Part shown: in pieces, positions 7,880 to 17,436 of the stretch
How the letters are laid out: every line of letters begins with the position of its first letter
Numbering within the stretch: position 1 is the first letter of the stretch
From: Trichomonas tenax
Lineage: Eukaryota > Parabasalia > Trichomonadida > Trichomonadidae
Direction: 5' to 3'
DNA: 44,232 nt
Assembly (NCBI GenBank): GCA_023091735.1
Contig: JALKBU010000377.1
Coordinates: 1 to 44,232 of the forward strand
The notes under the pieces: generated by a model
The model's input: only the letters and a program-made list of their open reading frames with translations
Told to the model about the DNA's origin: nothing
Database searches by the model: none
Translations under genes and position numbers: made by a program

Positions 7880-8702
7880 TTCTGCAATAAATGAAATGAT
7901 ATCAAATTTTACAACTTTCCACCTCTCTCAAATTTTAAAATAACGTTCTGAATTCAAATTCAAAAATTGAATGAACTTTTTCTTGAGTGATGATCAAGAT
8001 AATAAAATGATTGTTAAAGACACCAAAATTAAACCATGAATAGTATATAATATATCATTCATGATTATAAAAAACAAATATTTTCTTTTGAAAAACAAGA
8101 CATCATTTTTTCCCCACCAAGTTACAATTTTTATCTCCTCATGATATACAGTGATTTCCCACATCCAATATAGTATTTTATATACTGCAAATAGACAAAA
8201 ATGATGAATGATAATTCCGACAAAAATAATTTTACATGTCAAAAATCATAAGTATCAGGCTGAGTTGAATGTATTAAACAATGGGTAAAGTAGAGGTATA
8301 AAAGCCTATCATGGCTTGATGCTTTCATCATTTAAATCATATTATTGAATTCCTATTATTTAATATTTGAGAGTCGTCTTATAGGTAAATGTTTAAACAT
8401 AAGTTTTTATGCTGATTAAATACTGCTATATGATACGAGGACTATAATAATTTTAAATTTTGGTATTTACAAGTGTTCTTTTTAGCAATAACATTATTTC
8501 CATTAGAACTAAATTAACAATAAAGAGCGTGTGAATATACTATGCATAAAAACTATACTCACGCTTGTAAAACGAAGAAAGTATAATTTTGCCAAAAATT
8601 CATCAAGCGGGACTCCCGCTTTTCAGCTCAATACAAATGGCTTCAAAAGGAACACTGTGCAAGGAACAAAGATAACAATTTATTAAAAAACTGACACTCG
8701 TT
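7880..8702. other. Shared promoter region between divergent genes
   Basis: No gene seen. It separates the divergent IBD and kinase genes. It contains the initiator of the IBD gene (7885-7905), a TTTACATGTC motif at 8231-8240, and ACTGACACT 9-17 bases before the kinase ATG. The 82-codon minus-strand frame at 7994-8242 begins with TTG and is not gene-like. Confidence 0.5.
8231..8240 (+). promoter_or_regulatory. TTTACATGTC motif
   Basis: One of several intergenic copies of TTTACATGNC in the window (also 3438, 11759, 11816 reversed, 12465, 12481 reversed, 12795). Its function is unknown; it is marked because of its recurrence near gene starts. Confidence 0.3.
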
Positions 8703-9671
8703 ATGAAGAAAGGAGATTTAGTTGGATTCTTCAAGCTCGTCTGCAAAATCGGAGACGGTGGCTTCGGAGGTGTCTGGCTTTCACAGTCCACTGAGGACGA
8801 CCAGTTTTACGCGATGAAATTAGAACCAACAAATTCACAACGTCAAACTCTTCGCTTTGAGGCACAAGTCCTTAAAAAGATGAAAGGAACGGATGTAACT
8901 CCACTGTTTAAGATCGATGGAAGTGACAGAGATAATTTTTACTGTGTTATGGAACTTTGCGGTGCGAATCTCTCGGAAATCGCACAGAATTTGCCAGAAA
9001 AGAAGTTCTCTCCGCAATATATCCCAAAAGTTGCACATGCAATGTTCAGTCTCGTTGAAGTTTTACACAAAAAAGGCTATATCCACCGCGATATCAAACC
9101 ACAGAACTTCGTTGTTCGCATGAAAGGCAACAAGCCAATATGTCTCATCGATTTTGGCATTTCTCGCGTTTATTTGGATGCCAATGGCAATCATATCGAA
9201 GCAAGACACAGCGCTGCAGCAATGGGCTCAATGCTTTACGCATCGGCGAATTCAATGGATCGTCAAGATCTTTCAAGACGTGACGACTTAATATCACTCA
9301 TCTACTCACTTTTAGATTTGGCAGGTGCAGAAATTCCATGGCGTGGAAAGACGTCAAACGCAGAAATCCTCTCATTGAAAAAATCAAATGCTTTATCTAC
9401 TCTCGTTGCACCTCTCGGACAAGGATTTGTCGACATTGCCAATCACATTCAGGGACTTCAATACGCTGACACGCCGAATTACGACGCAATTCGTAAGACT
9501 CTCGAGTCAATGTTTGTAGAAACGCCGAAAGATCATCAATGGATGGAAACTCCTCCTGTCAAGAATATCGAACCAATTCCTGAGTTCACAAACGATCCAA
9601 CAGGGTTTGCATTTAGTGTTTCTCCTTATTTAGAAGCGACAATCAAAATGAAGAAGTGTTATATATGCTAA
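8703..9671 (+). CDS. CK1-family protein kinase with C-terminal CaaX-like motif
   Basis: A 322-residue serine/threonine kinase. Visible: the glycine loop IGDGGFGGVW (16-25), AMK with Lys39, alpha-C Glu53, HRDIKPQNF with Asp130 and DFG at 150-152. Lack of the APE motif and the HRDIKPQNF form place it in the CK1 group (CK1/TTBK-like), where HSAAAMGSMLYAS replaces the usual activation end. All catalytic residues are present, so it should be active. The protein ends KMKKCYIC. Cys319 followed by Tyr-Ile-Cys fits a CaaX box with a basic patch before it, so prenylation and membrane attachment are possible (inference). CTGACA lies 13 bases before the ATG. Convergent with the Trp-repeat gene, gap 69 bases. 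Confidence 0.9.
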   Translation: MKKGDLVGFFKLVCKIGDGGFGGVWLSQSTEDDQFYAMKLEPTNSQRQTLRFEAQVLKKMKGTDVTPLFKIDGSDRDNFYCVMELCGANLSEIAQNLPEKKFSPQYIPKVAHAMFSLVEVLHKKGYIHRDIKPQNFVVRMKGNKPICLIDFGISRVYLDANGNHIEARHSAAAMGSMLYASANSMDRQDLSRRDDLISLIYSLLDLAGAEIPWRGKTSNAEILSLKKSNALSTLVAPLGQGFVDIANHIQGLQYADTPNYDAIRKTLESMFVETPKDHQWMETPPVKNIEPIPEFTNDPTGFAFSVSPYLEATIKMKKCYIC

Positions 9672-9740
9672 AAATTATTATGTATCTTTCACTTTAAGCA
9701 AAGAATATATTTAATATAAACAAACAAATAAAACAAAATA

Positions 9741-11735
9741 TTACTCCGTTCCTGTTTCGTTGTTGAAGGATTTTCTTGTAGGCCTGTTCTGGCTGTTTCT
9801 CGAAACACCTTTGACTCCTGAGAATGTTGTCTTTCTCCTCTTTGCACCGGAATTGACTGGGCGTTGATTCTTCTGCATAAGGGCGGCTTGTTGTGCAGCT
9901 CTTTCTGCAGCGAGTCTCTGCTTCTCTTCTTCTTTCTGTGCGATGTAGGCAGCAAGTGCAGCGGGAACGTTTTCCACGACATTAGCATGGATTGGCTTGA
10001 TGTCAACGAAGTATCTCATTGAACTCTTTCCAATCAATTCCTGAAGACGCTCGATTTCAGCCTTTGCATTTTTCATTGCAAGAGCTAATGATAGTTGTTC
10101 GTTCTTCATAAATTCGACTGTGCGCTTGCTGTTTTCGAGATCTGTCTTTCTTCCAGCCAACTCTGTTGTGAGTTTCTCGTTGAGATTGGAAATCAAGACC
10201 ATTGATGATTTCATCTCACTTCCAGCAGACTCCCAATGCTCAACATATGTCGAAACTTCGTTCCTTCCATTCTCGAATCTCTGTGTCGCATGCTCTGTGT
10301 ATCTGACAGCCCATCTCCTGAAGAATGTCCTCTTATTCCTGAACTCTCGCATCAAGAGGTATCTCTTTTCCATGAAATCATTTGGCTGCCTTCTGACCTT
10401 ATTTCTGACGACGCAGTGATGCCAGGCGATGAAAACTCTGTGCATCTGACCGTGGAGAATGGCGATATAAGTTTCGACCATGTGCGCGAGTCTGTTGCGT
10501 CTATCTGAAGCAGCAACATGGAACTGAATGAGGCATCTGCGCAAAAACTCTCTTTGACTCTTCTCCTTGAAAGCGATCATGTTCTTTCTCCTGACAACAA
10601 TCAACCTCCACTTGCGGATGACAATCCTTTCGAGTGAACAGTCCTCCTTGTAAAGGAGGATGCGCTTGTTGATTGGGCAATGCCATTTAGCGTAGCCGCC
10701 GAAAACATTGATTCTACCAACAGACAATGAGTGCCACGCCTCAAAGAACGTCTTTTTCTTTCTTGTGACATAGAACTCTCTAGCGATGGCATTGCCACTC
10801 CTAGATTCGTTCTTGCACTGCTCGATGAAACGCTTCCACCATCTGAATGTCAATCCTTGCATGTGTGCTACATAATTCTGATGAGCAAAATCTATGATAA
10901 CATTAATGCGTTGAACGGCAAGTTGTTCGAGAATTGTGAGCTTTTGATCACCTGGATTTTCCGCAAGTCGTTTCTGTGCTTCTGCAGCAATCCTCTGTTG
11001 AAGCTGACGCAATGCCTTTCTTGAATGCTTTGAAAATGATAAATCACACCATTTGCGAAGGAATTGCGCAACTTGACGCCTTGTCCACGAATCTTGGAGT
11101 TTAGGAATCTGTGCTTCGCGCTTTTGACCCTCCTCTGTTTCTTGCTCGGACCACTCGCGCCAGAACCTTAATGCATGGCGGTTACGAACTAGGAATCTGC
11201 GATTCATTAAAATCCTCAAGTGATCATCAGTTTTTTCATAGGAAAGCAAGAATCCGAGAAGCGATTCATGAATGGCAGCACAATCTCTGCGCATAGTGCG
11301 ATGAATTGCATTCATAATTTTCTCATAATGAACTTCATTCTTGAATCTTCTGAAATTCGATTGAATTGTTAAAGCTTGGTCATCAAGAGAGTTCGAAGAA
11401 TACTCGATTTCGCGCTGAATATCATAAATTCGACCGTGGATACGATTGAATGTTGACTCAATCGCAGTTGGAACTTGTAAAGCTTTTGCCATCGCATTTG
11501 CAACGAATGTTGTATCGTTTTCGATCTCTTTGAGATTAGACTCGAGATTCATAATATTTTTCTTGATCAACGACGCTTGGACAAAACGAATTGAATCTGA
11601 ATTTTGTTGTTCTGTTGGAATTTTTGCTGAAACCCCCGGTTTAACAAAGGGAATCGTCTTTTTCGGCGGTTCCTTTTCCTTCTTTTTCGGGTATAATGTC
11701 TGAAGAGGAAGAAGGCGCGTGTTAACAGCCTTCAT
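9741..11735 (-). CDS. Sfi1-like Trp-repeat coiled-coil protein
   Basis: A 664-residue basic helical protein. From about residue 185 to 480 it has spaced repeats with a central aromatic and Trp: ALRFWREW, FLRKWCDL, FRWWKRFI, FFEAWHSL, VIRKWRLI, VFIAWHHC and TFFRRWAV. The pattern (Phe-x-x-Trp after a basic helix) is that of Sfi1-type centrin-binding repeats. An IQ-like motif (LTIQSNFRRFK) lies near 122. Residues about 505-575 form a coiled coil, and the tail is Ala/Lys-rich with a basic end. The likely place is the basal body, centrosome or cytoskeleton, together with centrin; this is inferred from the repeats. The ATG at 11733-11735 starts the frame. The promoter side holds paired TTTACATGAC copies at 11759-11825. 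Confidence 0.65.
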   Translation of the reverse strand: MKAVNTRLLPLQTLYPKKKEKEPPKKTIPFVKPGVSAKIPTEQQNSDSIRFVQASLIKKNIMNLESNLKEIENDTTFVANAMAKALQVPTAIESTFNRIHGRIYDIQREIEYSSNSLDDQALTIQSNFRRFKNEVHYEKIMNAIHRTMRRDCAAIHESLLGFLLSYEKTDDHLRILMNRRFLVRNRHALRFWREWSEQETEEGQKREAQIPKLQDSWTRRQVAQFLRKWCDLSFSKHSRKALRQLQQRIAAEAQKRLAENPGDQKLTILEQLAVQRINVIIDFAHQNYVAHMQGLTFRWWKRFIEQCKNESRSGNAIAREFYVTRKKKTFFEAWHSLSVGRINVFGGYAKWHCPINKRILLYKEDCSLERIVIRKWRLIVVRRKNMIAFKEKSQREFLRRCLIQFHVAASDRRNRLAHMVETYIAILHGQMHRVFIAWHHCVVRNKVRRQPNDFMEKRYLLMREFRNKRTFFRRWAVRYTEHATQRFENGRNEVSTYVEHWESAGSEMKSSMVLISNLNEKLTTELAGRKTDLENSKRTVEFMKNEQLSLALAMKNAKAEIERLQELIGKSSMRYFVDIKPIHANVVENVPAALAAYIAQKEEEKQRLAAERAAQQAALMQKNQRPVNSGAKRRKTTFSGVKGVSRNSQNRPTRKSFNNETGTE

Positions 11736-11758
11736 TTTCTGGTGTCTAACGTGTAATA

Positions 11759-11825
11759 TTTACATGACAAAATGTTTTGTATTTCGACAAATTGAATAAT
11801 TTACAATTCAAAATCGTCATGTAAA
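11759..11825. promoter_or_regulatory. Inverted pair of TTTACATGAC
   Basis: TTTACATGAC at 11759-11768 and its exact reverse complement at 11816-11825, 47 bases apart, just upstream of the Trp-repeat gene. It may be a symmetric factor-binding site; function not shown. Confidence 0.4.
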
Positions 11826-11903
11826 GTTATTTTTAAAATCTTTGGAGGCCTCCACCTTTCTAGAAAACCGACATTTGTAAAGTGTCAGATTGGCCATACT
11901 TAA

Positions 11904-12410
11904 TGTAGTAAACAAACAGCTTTAAAAACCAGGAGAGATCAAGCATTAATAAATCAATGTCCTCTACAATCAACATATAATATAGCCACTCAATCAATTA
12001 ATTCCATTCTCGGCACAGATCTTCAGCAATCAATTGCCTCAATTCTCAGAAAATATCTTCAGCAATCAATCAATTACCTCAATTCTCAGCAGATATATTC
12101 AGCAATCAATCTATTGCCTCAATTCTCAGCAGAGATCTTCATCAATGAATCACGTATCTCTGCTAGCTTTCAAATTGAACAAAAGTTAAGATCATTAGCC
12201 TATAATCCTAGTTCAATTATTCTAGGATTAGAAAAACTAAAAGAAACTATTAACATCTCTTATTTCATAAGCGATGTTATGATGAAGACTATTATTGATC
12301 TTCATTTACCAACTGATGTTGAGATACAAATCATGAAGAAAATTACCGAATTTCTTTCCACACATGCTCTAGATGAGGCAGTAGAAATGTGGGAGGAAAA
12401 AATGAAGTAA
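11904..12410 (+). pseudogene. ATG-less open frame ending in a helical 90-residue segment
   Basis: One frame stays open from 11904 to TAA 12408-12410 with no ATG before the late Met pair near 12280. The first half crosses the minisatellite at 12009-12160 and reads as Gln/Ser/Ile-rich repeats (LQQSIASIL-like). The second half reads as ordinary helical protein (SFQIEQKLRSLAYNPSSII, then IMKKITEFLSTHALDEAVEMWEEKMK). It could be a gene fragment that lost its start, or have a spliced or non-ATG start. No trichomonad splice consensus was seen. No family recognised. Confidence 0.3.
12009..12163. repeat. Minisatellite, four copies of a 36-40-base unit
   Basis: Units begin at 12009 (36 bases), 12045 (40), 12085 (40) and 12125 (diverged). 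Each contains CTCAGCAGATATCTTCAGC-like and CAATCAATTGCCTCAATT-like parts. A 40-base unit shifts the reading frame from copy to copy, which speaks against selection on a protein repeat here, although no stop interrupts the frame. Confidence 0.7.
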
Positions 12411-12851
12411 ATTAAACCTACTTATCAATTGGAATAAATAATTTTACTTGTCAAATTTTTATTGTTTACATGCCATTTTCGACATGTAAACATATCACTT
12501 TTTCTGAAAAGGTAGATTACTCAAATCTTTGCAATACTTTATCTATATTGTAGGCCACCTAATTTAATAAATAAATCACTTAAAATTCTCTTTTCTTACC
12601 GCTTTATGACCATTTTCTAGAAAATCATTTTAGTGTCAAATAATATACATTACGGGACAAAAATTTATACTATAGTTGCTATTTAATATATATTATAGCC
12701 TAGGTGATGCTTTATTAAAGCCAGTAAAAATTAAGGTTTAACTGCTTATGTTGGTCGAATTTCGTGAAGGAGAATTATTTTTGTCAATTTGAAATTTACA
12801 TGACAAATAACAGACTTGTGATATGAAAAATTCACAAAATTTTCAAAATCA
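12411..12851. promoter_or_regulatory. Upstream region of the karyopherin gene with TTTACATGNC copies
   Basis: It holds an inverted pair, GTTTACATG 12464-12472 and CATGTAAAC 12483-12491 (10 bases between), and a direct copy TTTACATGAC at 12795-12804, 48 bases before the ATG at 12852. No gene seen. Confidence 0.4.
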
Positions 12852-15800
12852 ATGGATTCTCCTTTTCTAGTTCTCATTCGTTCACTTTCATCGTCTGACA
12901 ACGATTTGAGAAAGCAAGTTGAAGAGGAGTACTACAAGTACATAGAGACAAATGTTGTCGAAGTCTTTGAAAATTTCATTAATATATTAAATACGCCAAA
13001 TTTAACGCAATATTGGAATAGCAGTATTGTACTTCTTGGAAGATGTCTTTCAACACAGAAAAATCAGATCAAAGGCGTATGCGGTGTAGATTTTGTTCAA
13101 CATCTCACAGATTCAATGCTTCAAATACTTCAAAACCCATCATATAACGCACAGATTAAAGCAAATACGACAGAATGCTTGATCACTTTAGTCAAGATTA
13201 ATTTTAATCCGCAAATATTTCAAATTCTTCAACAAATGGCTGCATCAGCAGATCTAGCAATTTTTACATCTGCTGTTGACTCAATTATTGGAATTATAAG
13301 TATCCAAAATGTTTCGACTGAATTAATTAACGAAATAGTCACAAGCACATTATCCACTCACTCTCAATCGCTTGATCAATCAGTTTTGATTCCTCTATCA
13401 CGTTTTATTTTCAATATTTTCATTAAATTCAAATTTGATGTTTGCAAACTATTTTCTTCTGCTTTTATTCAAGTTTTACCATCACTGACATTAGAATACT
13501 TTACAAAATCTCTTTGTGTTCTTTCAAACTTCACGAATTTTATATCAGATTTCTTTGAAGAAAAATCACACGAATTAATAGAAATTATTATCGGAACATA
13601 TCAAAATGCGACATTTCCACGTGGTCTTCGCGTTGTTTGTTTCCAGATTCTTGTCGAATATGGATTTTCTAGTTTTTCACCAGAACAATTCCAATCTGTT
13701 CTCCAAATTGTTACAGAGACCATTTCTCAAATAGAAGATGGCGTTGATATTGCAAGCGAAGATTATGAAGATGATACGCCAAGAACTGAAACAGAAATGT
13801 CATTATATCAATTCTTTTCAGGTGCTCAAAAAATTGAAGGATTTTCAGAAATTGTTTTTGGAATTGTCAGTGAATGTCTTCATTCAGAGTCATGGCAGTA
13901 TGTTCGTGCAGGAATAGTTCTATTAAATGATGCATACAGATTCTTGTCAGATAATTATAATGAAACAATTTTAACAATGTTATCAGCTTTCGCAAATCCA
14001 GAAAATATGAATTTGCGTCGTCAAGTTTTCATTACTCTTGAAACAATGATGCACAATAAAGTTGCAGTTGTTACCAGTTATGGCCCTCAACTTTCGGCTA
14101 TATTCAAAGAATCTATTGCTGCATATCCAAATGAAGAAGTTTTGAATGCTTATACAGTCTTCCTTAAACATTGTGATTCCTCTTTGGCCCCATTTGACAT
14201 ATTGTCAAGTTTCATGGAACTTGCTTCTGTTGAAGGAATCTCAGTCACGAGTTGCTTCAATTGCATTGCTATTTTACTTCCAAAATTGAGATCCGCCGAA
14301 ATGATCACTGATGAGCAAACAACTGAAGTTATTGAATTTGCAAAACAGTTTATCAATGTTTCATCATCATTAACTGTTTATTCACTTTCAATACTTATTT
14401 CAGTCATTTCTCTGCTTGACAGCGAATTTATTGCACAAGTTCTTGATATGCTTACATCAGTTTCACTTGATGATCTCAGCTCATCAGATTTTATGATATT
14501 CAATGAAGCCATCAAAAATATATTTTTCAATGTTCAAGATCCAGAAGTTTTGTCACACATCTTTACTGCAACTTCTAGCGCTGCATTGTCAACCCTTAAT
14601 GTAGCAAATTATCCACTTGATACAGATATTTCTAGTTTTGATGGCGTTGAAACATTTTATCCAAGACCTCAAAATAGCATTGTAGTAGTTCCATCAACTG
14701 AATTGGATAGATTTATTAGTTCACTCGAGACAGTCGCAGTTGCTGTAAACCTTTGTCCATCATTCCCTCTTGATCTCGCAGTTCAGATTGTGCAGAATGC
14801 AATGCGCTATCAGTTTGTTCCAATCATTGCTGAATCAGCTTGTGAAATTGCAACATTCATTGTACCACTTCTTTATTTAGCAGAACTTTATGATCAGATC
14901 AAAATGATAATTTCAGCTGTTGATCCTTTAATCATTGAAATCGAATGTCTTGCAACAGCTGCTGGATTCGTTCAAGATTTTGTTAATGGCCTTGCTGTGA
15001 AGGGTCTTTTTGCTGGTGAATTTATAGACTTTGTTCATCATTTCATTGAGCAATGCTGTTCGCGATTTTCTAATTCTCTCGATGAGCCATATATTGAAAC
15101 ATCTTTTGTTGAGATTGGAAAGCTCATGTCCGCATGCATTGAAAGCAGTGAACAATCAGCATCATACTTTAGCAGTGTCAGAGAACTGTATTTCCCTATT
15201 ACAGAAGATGCAGATGAGAATCCACAGAGAGTTCTTATTGCTGGCTCAATATATGCTGCTGCTTCATTATTCAGAAATGCTCCTCCACAAGATTTCCTTG
15301 CTATGCTCAATGATTTTGCATTTTCAATATCAAATACTATTGTTTTAGCAGCAATTAGTTCGCTTGGAAGATATGTTGTTGCTGGGGTTTTGGGTGGAAT
15401 TAATCCAGATGAAATCGCAAGCACCGCACAATCTGCTTTACAAGCAGTCGATAGTGCCGAAGCTGATGAAGTAGTTGAAGAGAAGGATCGTGAGAAAATA
15501 GAAGCATGGATCTCACTCCTTCTTGCTTTTGCCATTTCTCAAAACCAAGCTTTAAGAGAGAATGAGGAACTTGTTCAAGCGTTTTTGAGCACTGTTGATA
15601 AATCTGCTATCACAGGCAGCGAAGCTCCATTCATGCTGTTTATGAATATGTTCCAGCAGTATGGATTCAATCTTCCATGTGATGAATTTATCATTCTCAC
15701 GGATGTGGCAAAATTTTATGATTGTCTAAGCGAAGATATTAACGAAGAGAAACAAAAGACAATTTTACAGCTTAGAGAATTACTCACAAATGATTCCAAC

Positions 15801-15896
15801 TTTGAAACAGTTTTAGAGGCCATAGATAATCCTTTGTGTTATGATTCAGTCAAAGAAACTATTGGAATAATAATCAACTATAATGTTGCCGAATAG
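12852..15896 (+). CDS. Importin-beta-family karyopherin (importin-5-like)
   Basis: A 1014-residue all-helical protein built of HEAT-type repeats from end to end. The N-terminus reads like an importin-beta start: the first helix pair, then YWNSSIVLLGRCLS, QIKANTTECLITLVKI and further two-helix units. An acidic loop (EDGVDIASEDYEDDTPRTETE, near 295-315) followed by SESWQYVRAGIVLLNDAY is the arrangement of the acidic loop and following repeats in the Kap121/importin-5 group. Length (about 1000) fits beta-karyopherins. Role: carrying cargo through nuclear pores under control of Ran. It is followed 107 bases later by the CENP-S-like gene on the same strand. The exact cargo class cannot be told. 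Confidence 0.7.
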   Translation: MDSPFLVLIRSLSSSDNDLRKQVEEEYYKYIETNVVEVFENFINILNTPNLTQYWNSSIVLLGRCLSTQKNQIKGVCGVDFVQHLTDSMLQILQNPSYNAQIKANTTECLITLVKINFNPQIFQILQQMAASADLAIFTSAVDSIIGIISIQNVSTELINEIVTSTLSTHSQSLDQSVLIPLSRFIFNIFIKFKFDVCKLFSSAFIQVLPSLTLEYFTKSLCVLSNFTNFISDFFEEKSHELIEIIIGTYQNATFPRGLRVVCFQILVEYGFSSFSPEQFQSVLQIVTETISQIEDGVDIASEDYEDDTPRTETEMSLYQFFSGAQKIEGFSEIVFGIVSECLHSESWQYVRAGIVLLNDAYRFLSDNYNETILTMLSAFANPENMNLRRQVFITLETMMHNKVAVVTSYGPQLSAIFKESIAAYPNEEVLNAYTVFLKHCDSSLAPFDILSSFMELASVEGISVTSCFNCIAILLPKLRSAEMITDEQTTEVIEFAKQFINVSSSLTVYSLSILISVISLLDSEFIAQVLDMLTSVSLDDLSSSDFMIFNEAIKNIFFNVQDPEVLSHIFTATSSAALSTLNVANYPLDTDISSFDGVETFYPRPQNSIVVVPSTELDRFISSLETVAVAVNLCPSFPLDLAVQIVQNAMRYQFVPIIAESACEIATFIVPLLYLAELYDQIKMIISAVDPLIIEIECLATAAGFVQDFVNGLAVKGLFAGEFIDFVHHFIEQCCSRFSNSLDEPYIETSFVEIGKLMSACIESSEQSASYFSSVRELYFPITEDADENPQRVLIAGSIYAAASLFRNAPPQDFLAMLNDFAFSISNTIVLAAISSLGRYVVAGVLGGINPDEIASTAQSALQAVDSAEADEVVEEKDREKIEAWISLLLAFAISQNQALRENEELVQAFLSTVDKSAITGSEAPFMLFMNMFQQYGFNLPCDEFIILTDVAKFYDCLSEDINEEKQKTILQLRELLTNDSNFETVLEAIDNPLCYDSVKETIGIIINYNVAE

Positions 15897-16003
15897 AAAT
15901 AATAAACATAGAGTTTAATAATAATTAGATAGTTTCTGTCATATATATAACAATAATGATATAAGAATAGATCAATGATCTGTTTTCAATAGGAAAAAGA
16001 ATA

Positions 16004-16426
16004 ATGTCAGAATATCAAATTTACATGCCAAATATGAAAAAGGAAGTTCCTTTGTCACTTTTTATTATAAAAATGATTGATCAATATGTTGATCAGCAGA
16101 GTCAAGAAGAGAGACAGAACATTCTTAACAAAGCGGTACTTCTCGCGTGCCAGAAAATTGTACAGCATGAGGTTCACGACAAAGCGACAAGTTCTTATAT
16201 TAATTCTGTTTCTTCGCTTGTTTCACAATTGTTAAATCAGATTGTTGCAAAGGATTTAGTTTCTTTTGCAAAGCACGCCGGTCGTAAAGAAATTACTGTC
16301 GATGATGTGATTTTATTATCCAGAAAAATGCCTAATACGTATCAACACCTGAAAGAATTCAAAGAGAAACAACTCGGGTTAGGTCCAAAACCAAAAAAAT
16401 CGAAGAATATCAAAAAATTAATCTAA
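16004..16426 (+). CDS. CENPS: CENP-S/MHF1-like histone-fold protein
   Basis: A 140-residue protein with one histone fold at about 38-118. The second half is the best match: DLVSFAKHAGRKEITVDDV (84-102), then ILLSRK. CENP-S (MHF1) has an almost identical pattern (FAKHAGR, then a Thr/Ile-x-x-x-Asp-Val-x-Leu-Leu-x-Arg). A basic Lys/Pro tail (PKPKKSKNIKKL) follows, suited to DNA contact. In other eukaryotes CENP-S pairs with CENP-X in the inner kinetochore and with FANCM in DNA repair; its partner here is not in the window. A TAF9-like histone fold is a less likely alternative. The ATG at 16004 lies in an AT-rich leader without the TGACA motif. Confidence 0.7.
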   Translation: MSEYQIYMPNMKKEVPLSLFIIKMIDQYVDQQSQEERQNILNKAVLLACQKIVQHEVHDKATSSYINSVSSLVSQLLNQIVAKDLVSFAKHAGRKEITVDDVILLSRKMPNTYQHLKEFKEKQLGLGPKPKKSKNIKKLI

Positions 16427-17091
16427 TTCGCAAAATCAAAAATTAATTCGTATCAGTTAAATCATTAAAACACAATTGCTCGCACTGATTGAGGCATATC
16501 AATTCTAGGGATGAACGCACATCATTACAGTCCTTTATTAACGAATCTTTTTCCTCAAATTCAAAAGAGGGAGTCCAAAATATAGCAAAACTGGGCATAC
16601 TATAGTCGATACATTGTTATGCACATAAGGGGCCAACTTTTAATAACACATAAGAGCTGTAAAAAATGAGATGTTCAAAATTCACAAGAAATATTTTTAT
16701 GCAATAAGTTGAGAATTATAACATCATTATGCCTTTCGAATTTTAATAGCTTTTATCATTTCAAAGTGCCATAATCATACATATTAAATTGATTTTCAAT
16801 ATTGACATCAAAAATGACCAAAATATGAGTTGTAATCCCCGTTTGCATGCGCCAATACAGAATAGGAGGTGAATGCATGCCGAGATTTATTTGAATCCGC
16901 TGAACCTAAAAAAGTAAGCTTTACAAACAGAAAAAAGCAAAATGTGACGATTTTGAATGTTTTTTATGACAGTTTACAAACGTATTTGGTTTAAGTGATA
17001 TATTTTGAGAAAATCGCTGTAGAAATAACGCACTAACAATGGTTTACAAATGTAGGATCAAAAACGTAAAAAGGTTCGAAATTTACAAACC
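16427..17091. other. Gene-free stretch
   Basis: No coding region seen. TTTACAAA-type motifs occur near 16970 (CAGTTTACAAACG), 17042 and 17081. Otherwise plain AT-rich DNA up to the MITE. Confidence 0.5.
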
Positions 17092-17307
17092 TATAGATGT
17101 GCGCATTGGGTACTTTTTTGATGCGCGCGGATTTTGCTGATTTACAGATCGCAAAGCTCCTTGAAAACCCCAAATATTCATTCATTGCCCTGCAATATTT
17201 AGCTTCCCACCTGATTAAATTTTATAAACCCTAACTATTATCGTCCCTTATTTTTATACCAATTCCCCTTTTTTATCTACTTAAAAAGGCCAATGCGCAC
17301 AACCATA
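17092..17307. mobile_element. MITE-like element, internally deleted copy
   Basis: A 216-base copy of the element at 4872-5796. Left end TATAGATGTGCGCATTGG (17092-17109), right end 17290-17307 in reverse orientation, 16 of 18 bases matching. The left 190 bases follow the long copy with few changes. At TTTTTTATCTA it jumps to CTTAAAAAGGCC at the right end, so about 700 bases present in the long copy are missing. A short shared TTAAAA at both sides may have served as deletion microhomology. Confidence 0.75.
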
Positions 17308-17436
17308 ACAAACCGTAATATACACGCAGAGAAAAGTGTATGGATAAACACTAAAAAATTTTCATTCCTAAGATTTATGTAAACATTTGAAAATAATTCA
17401 AAACATTAAAACCGCTTTGAATGTCAAAAAACAAAA

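Noticed and set aside
7994..8242. 82-codon minus-strand frame, hydrophobic
   Set aside because: Starts with TTG inside the TTTACATGTC motif and has no ATG early; hydrophobicity comes from AT-rich DNA.
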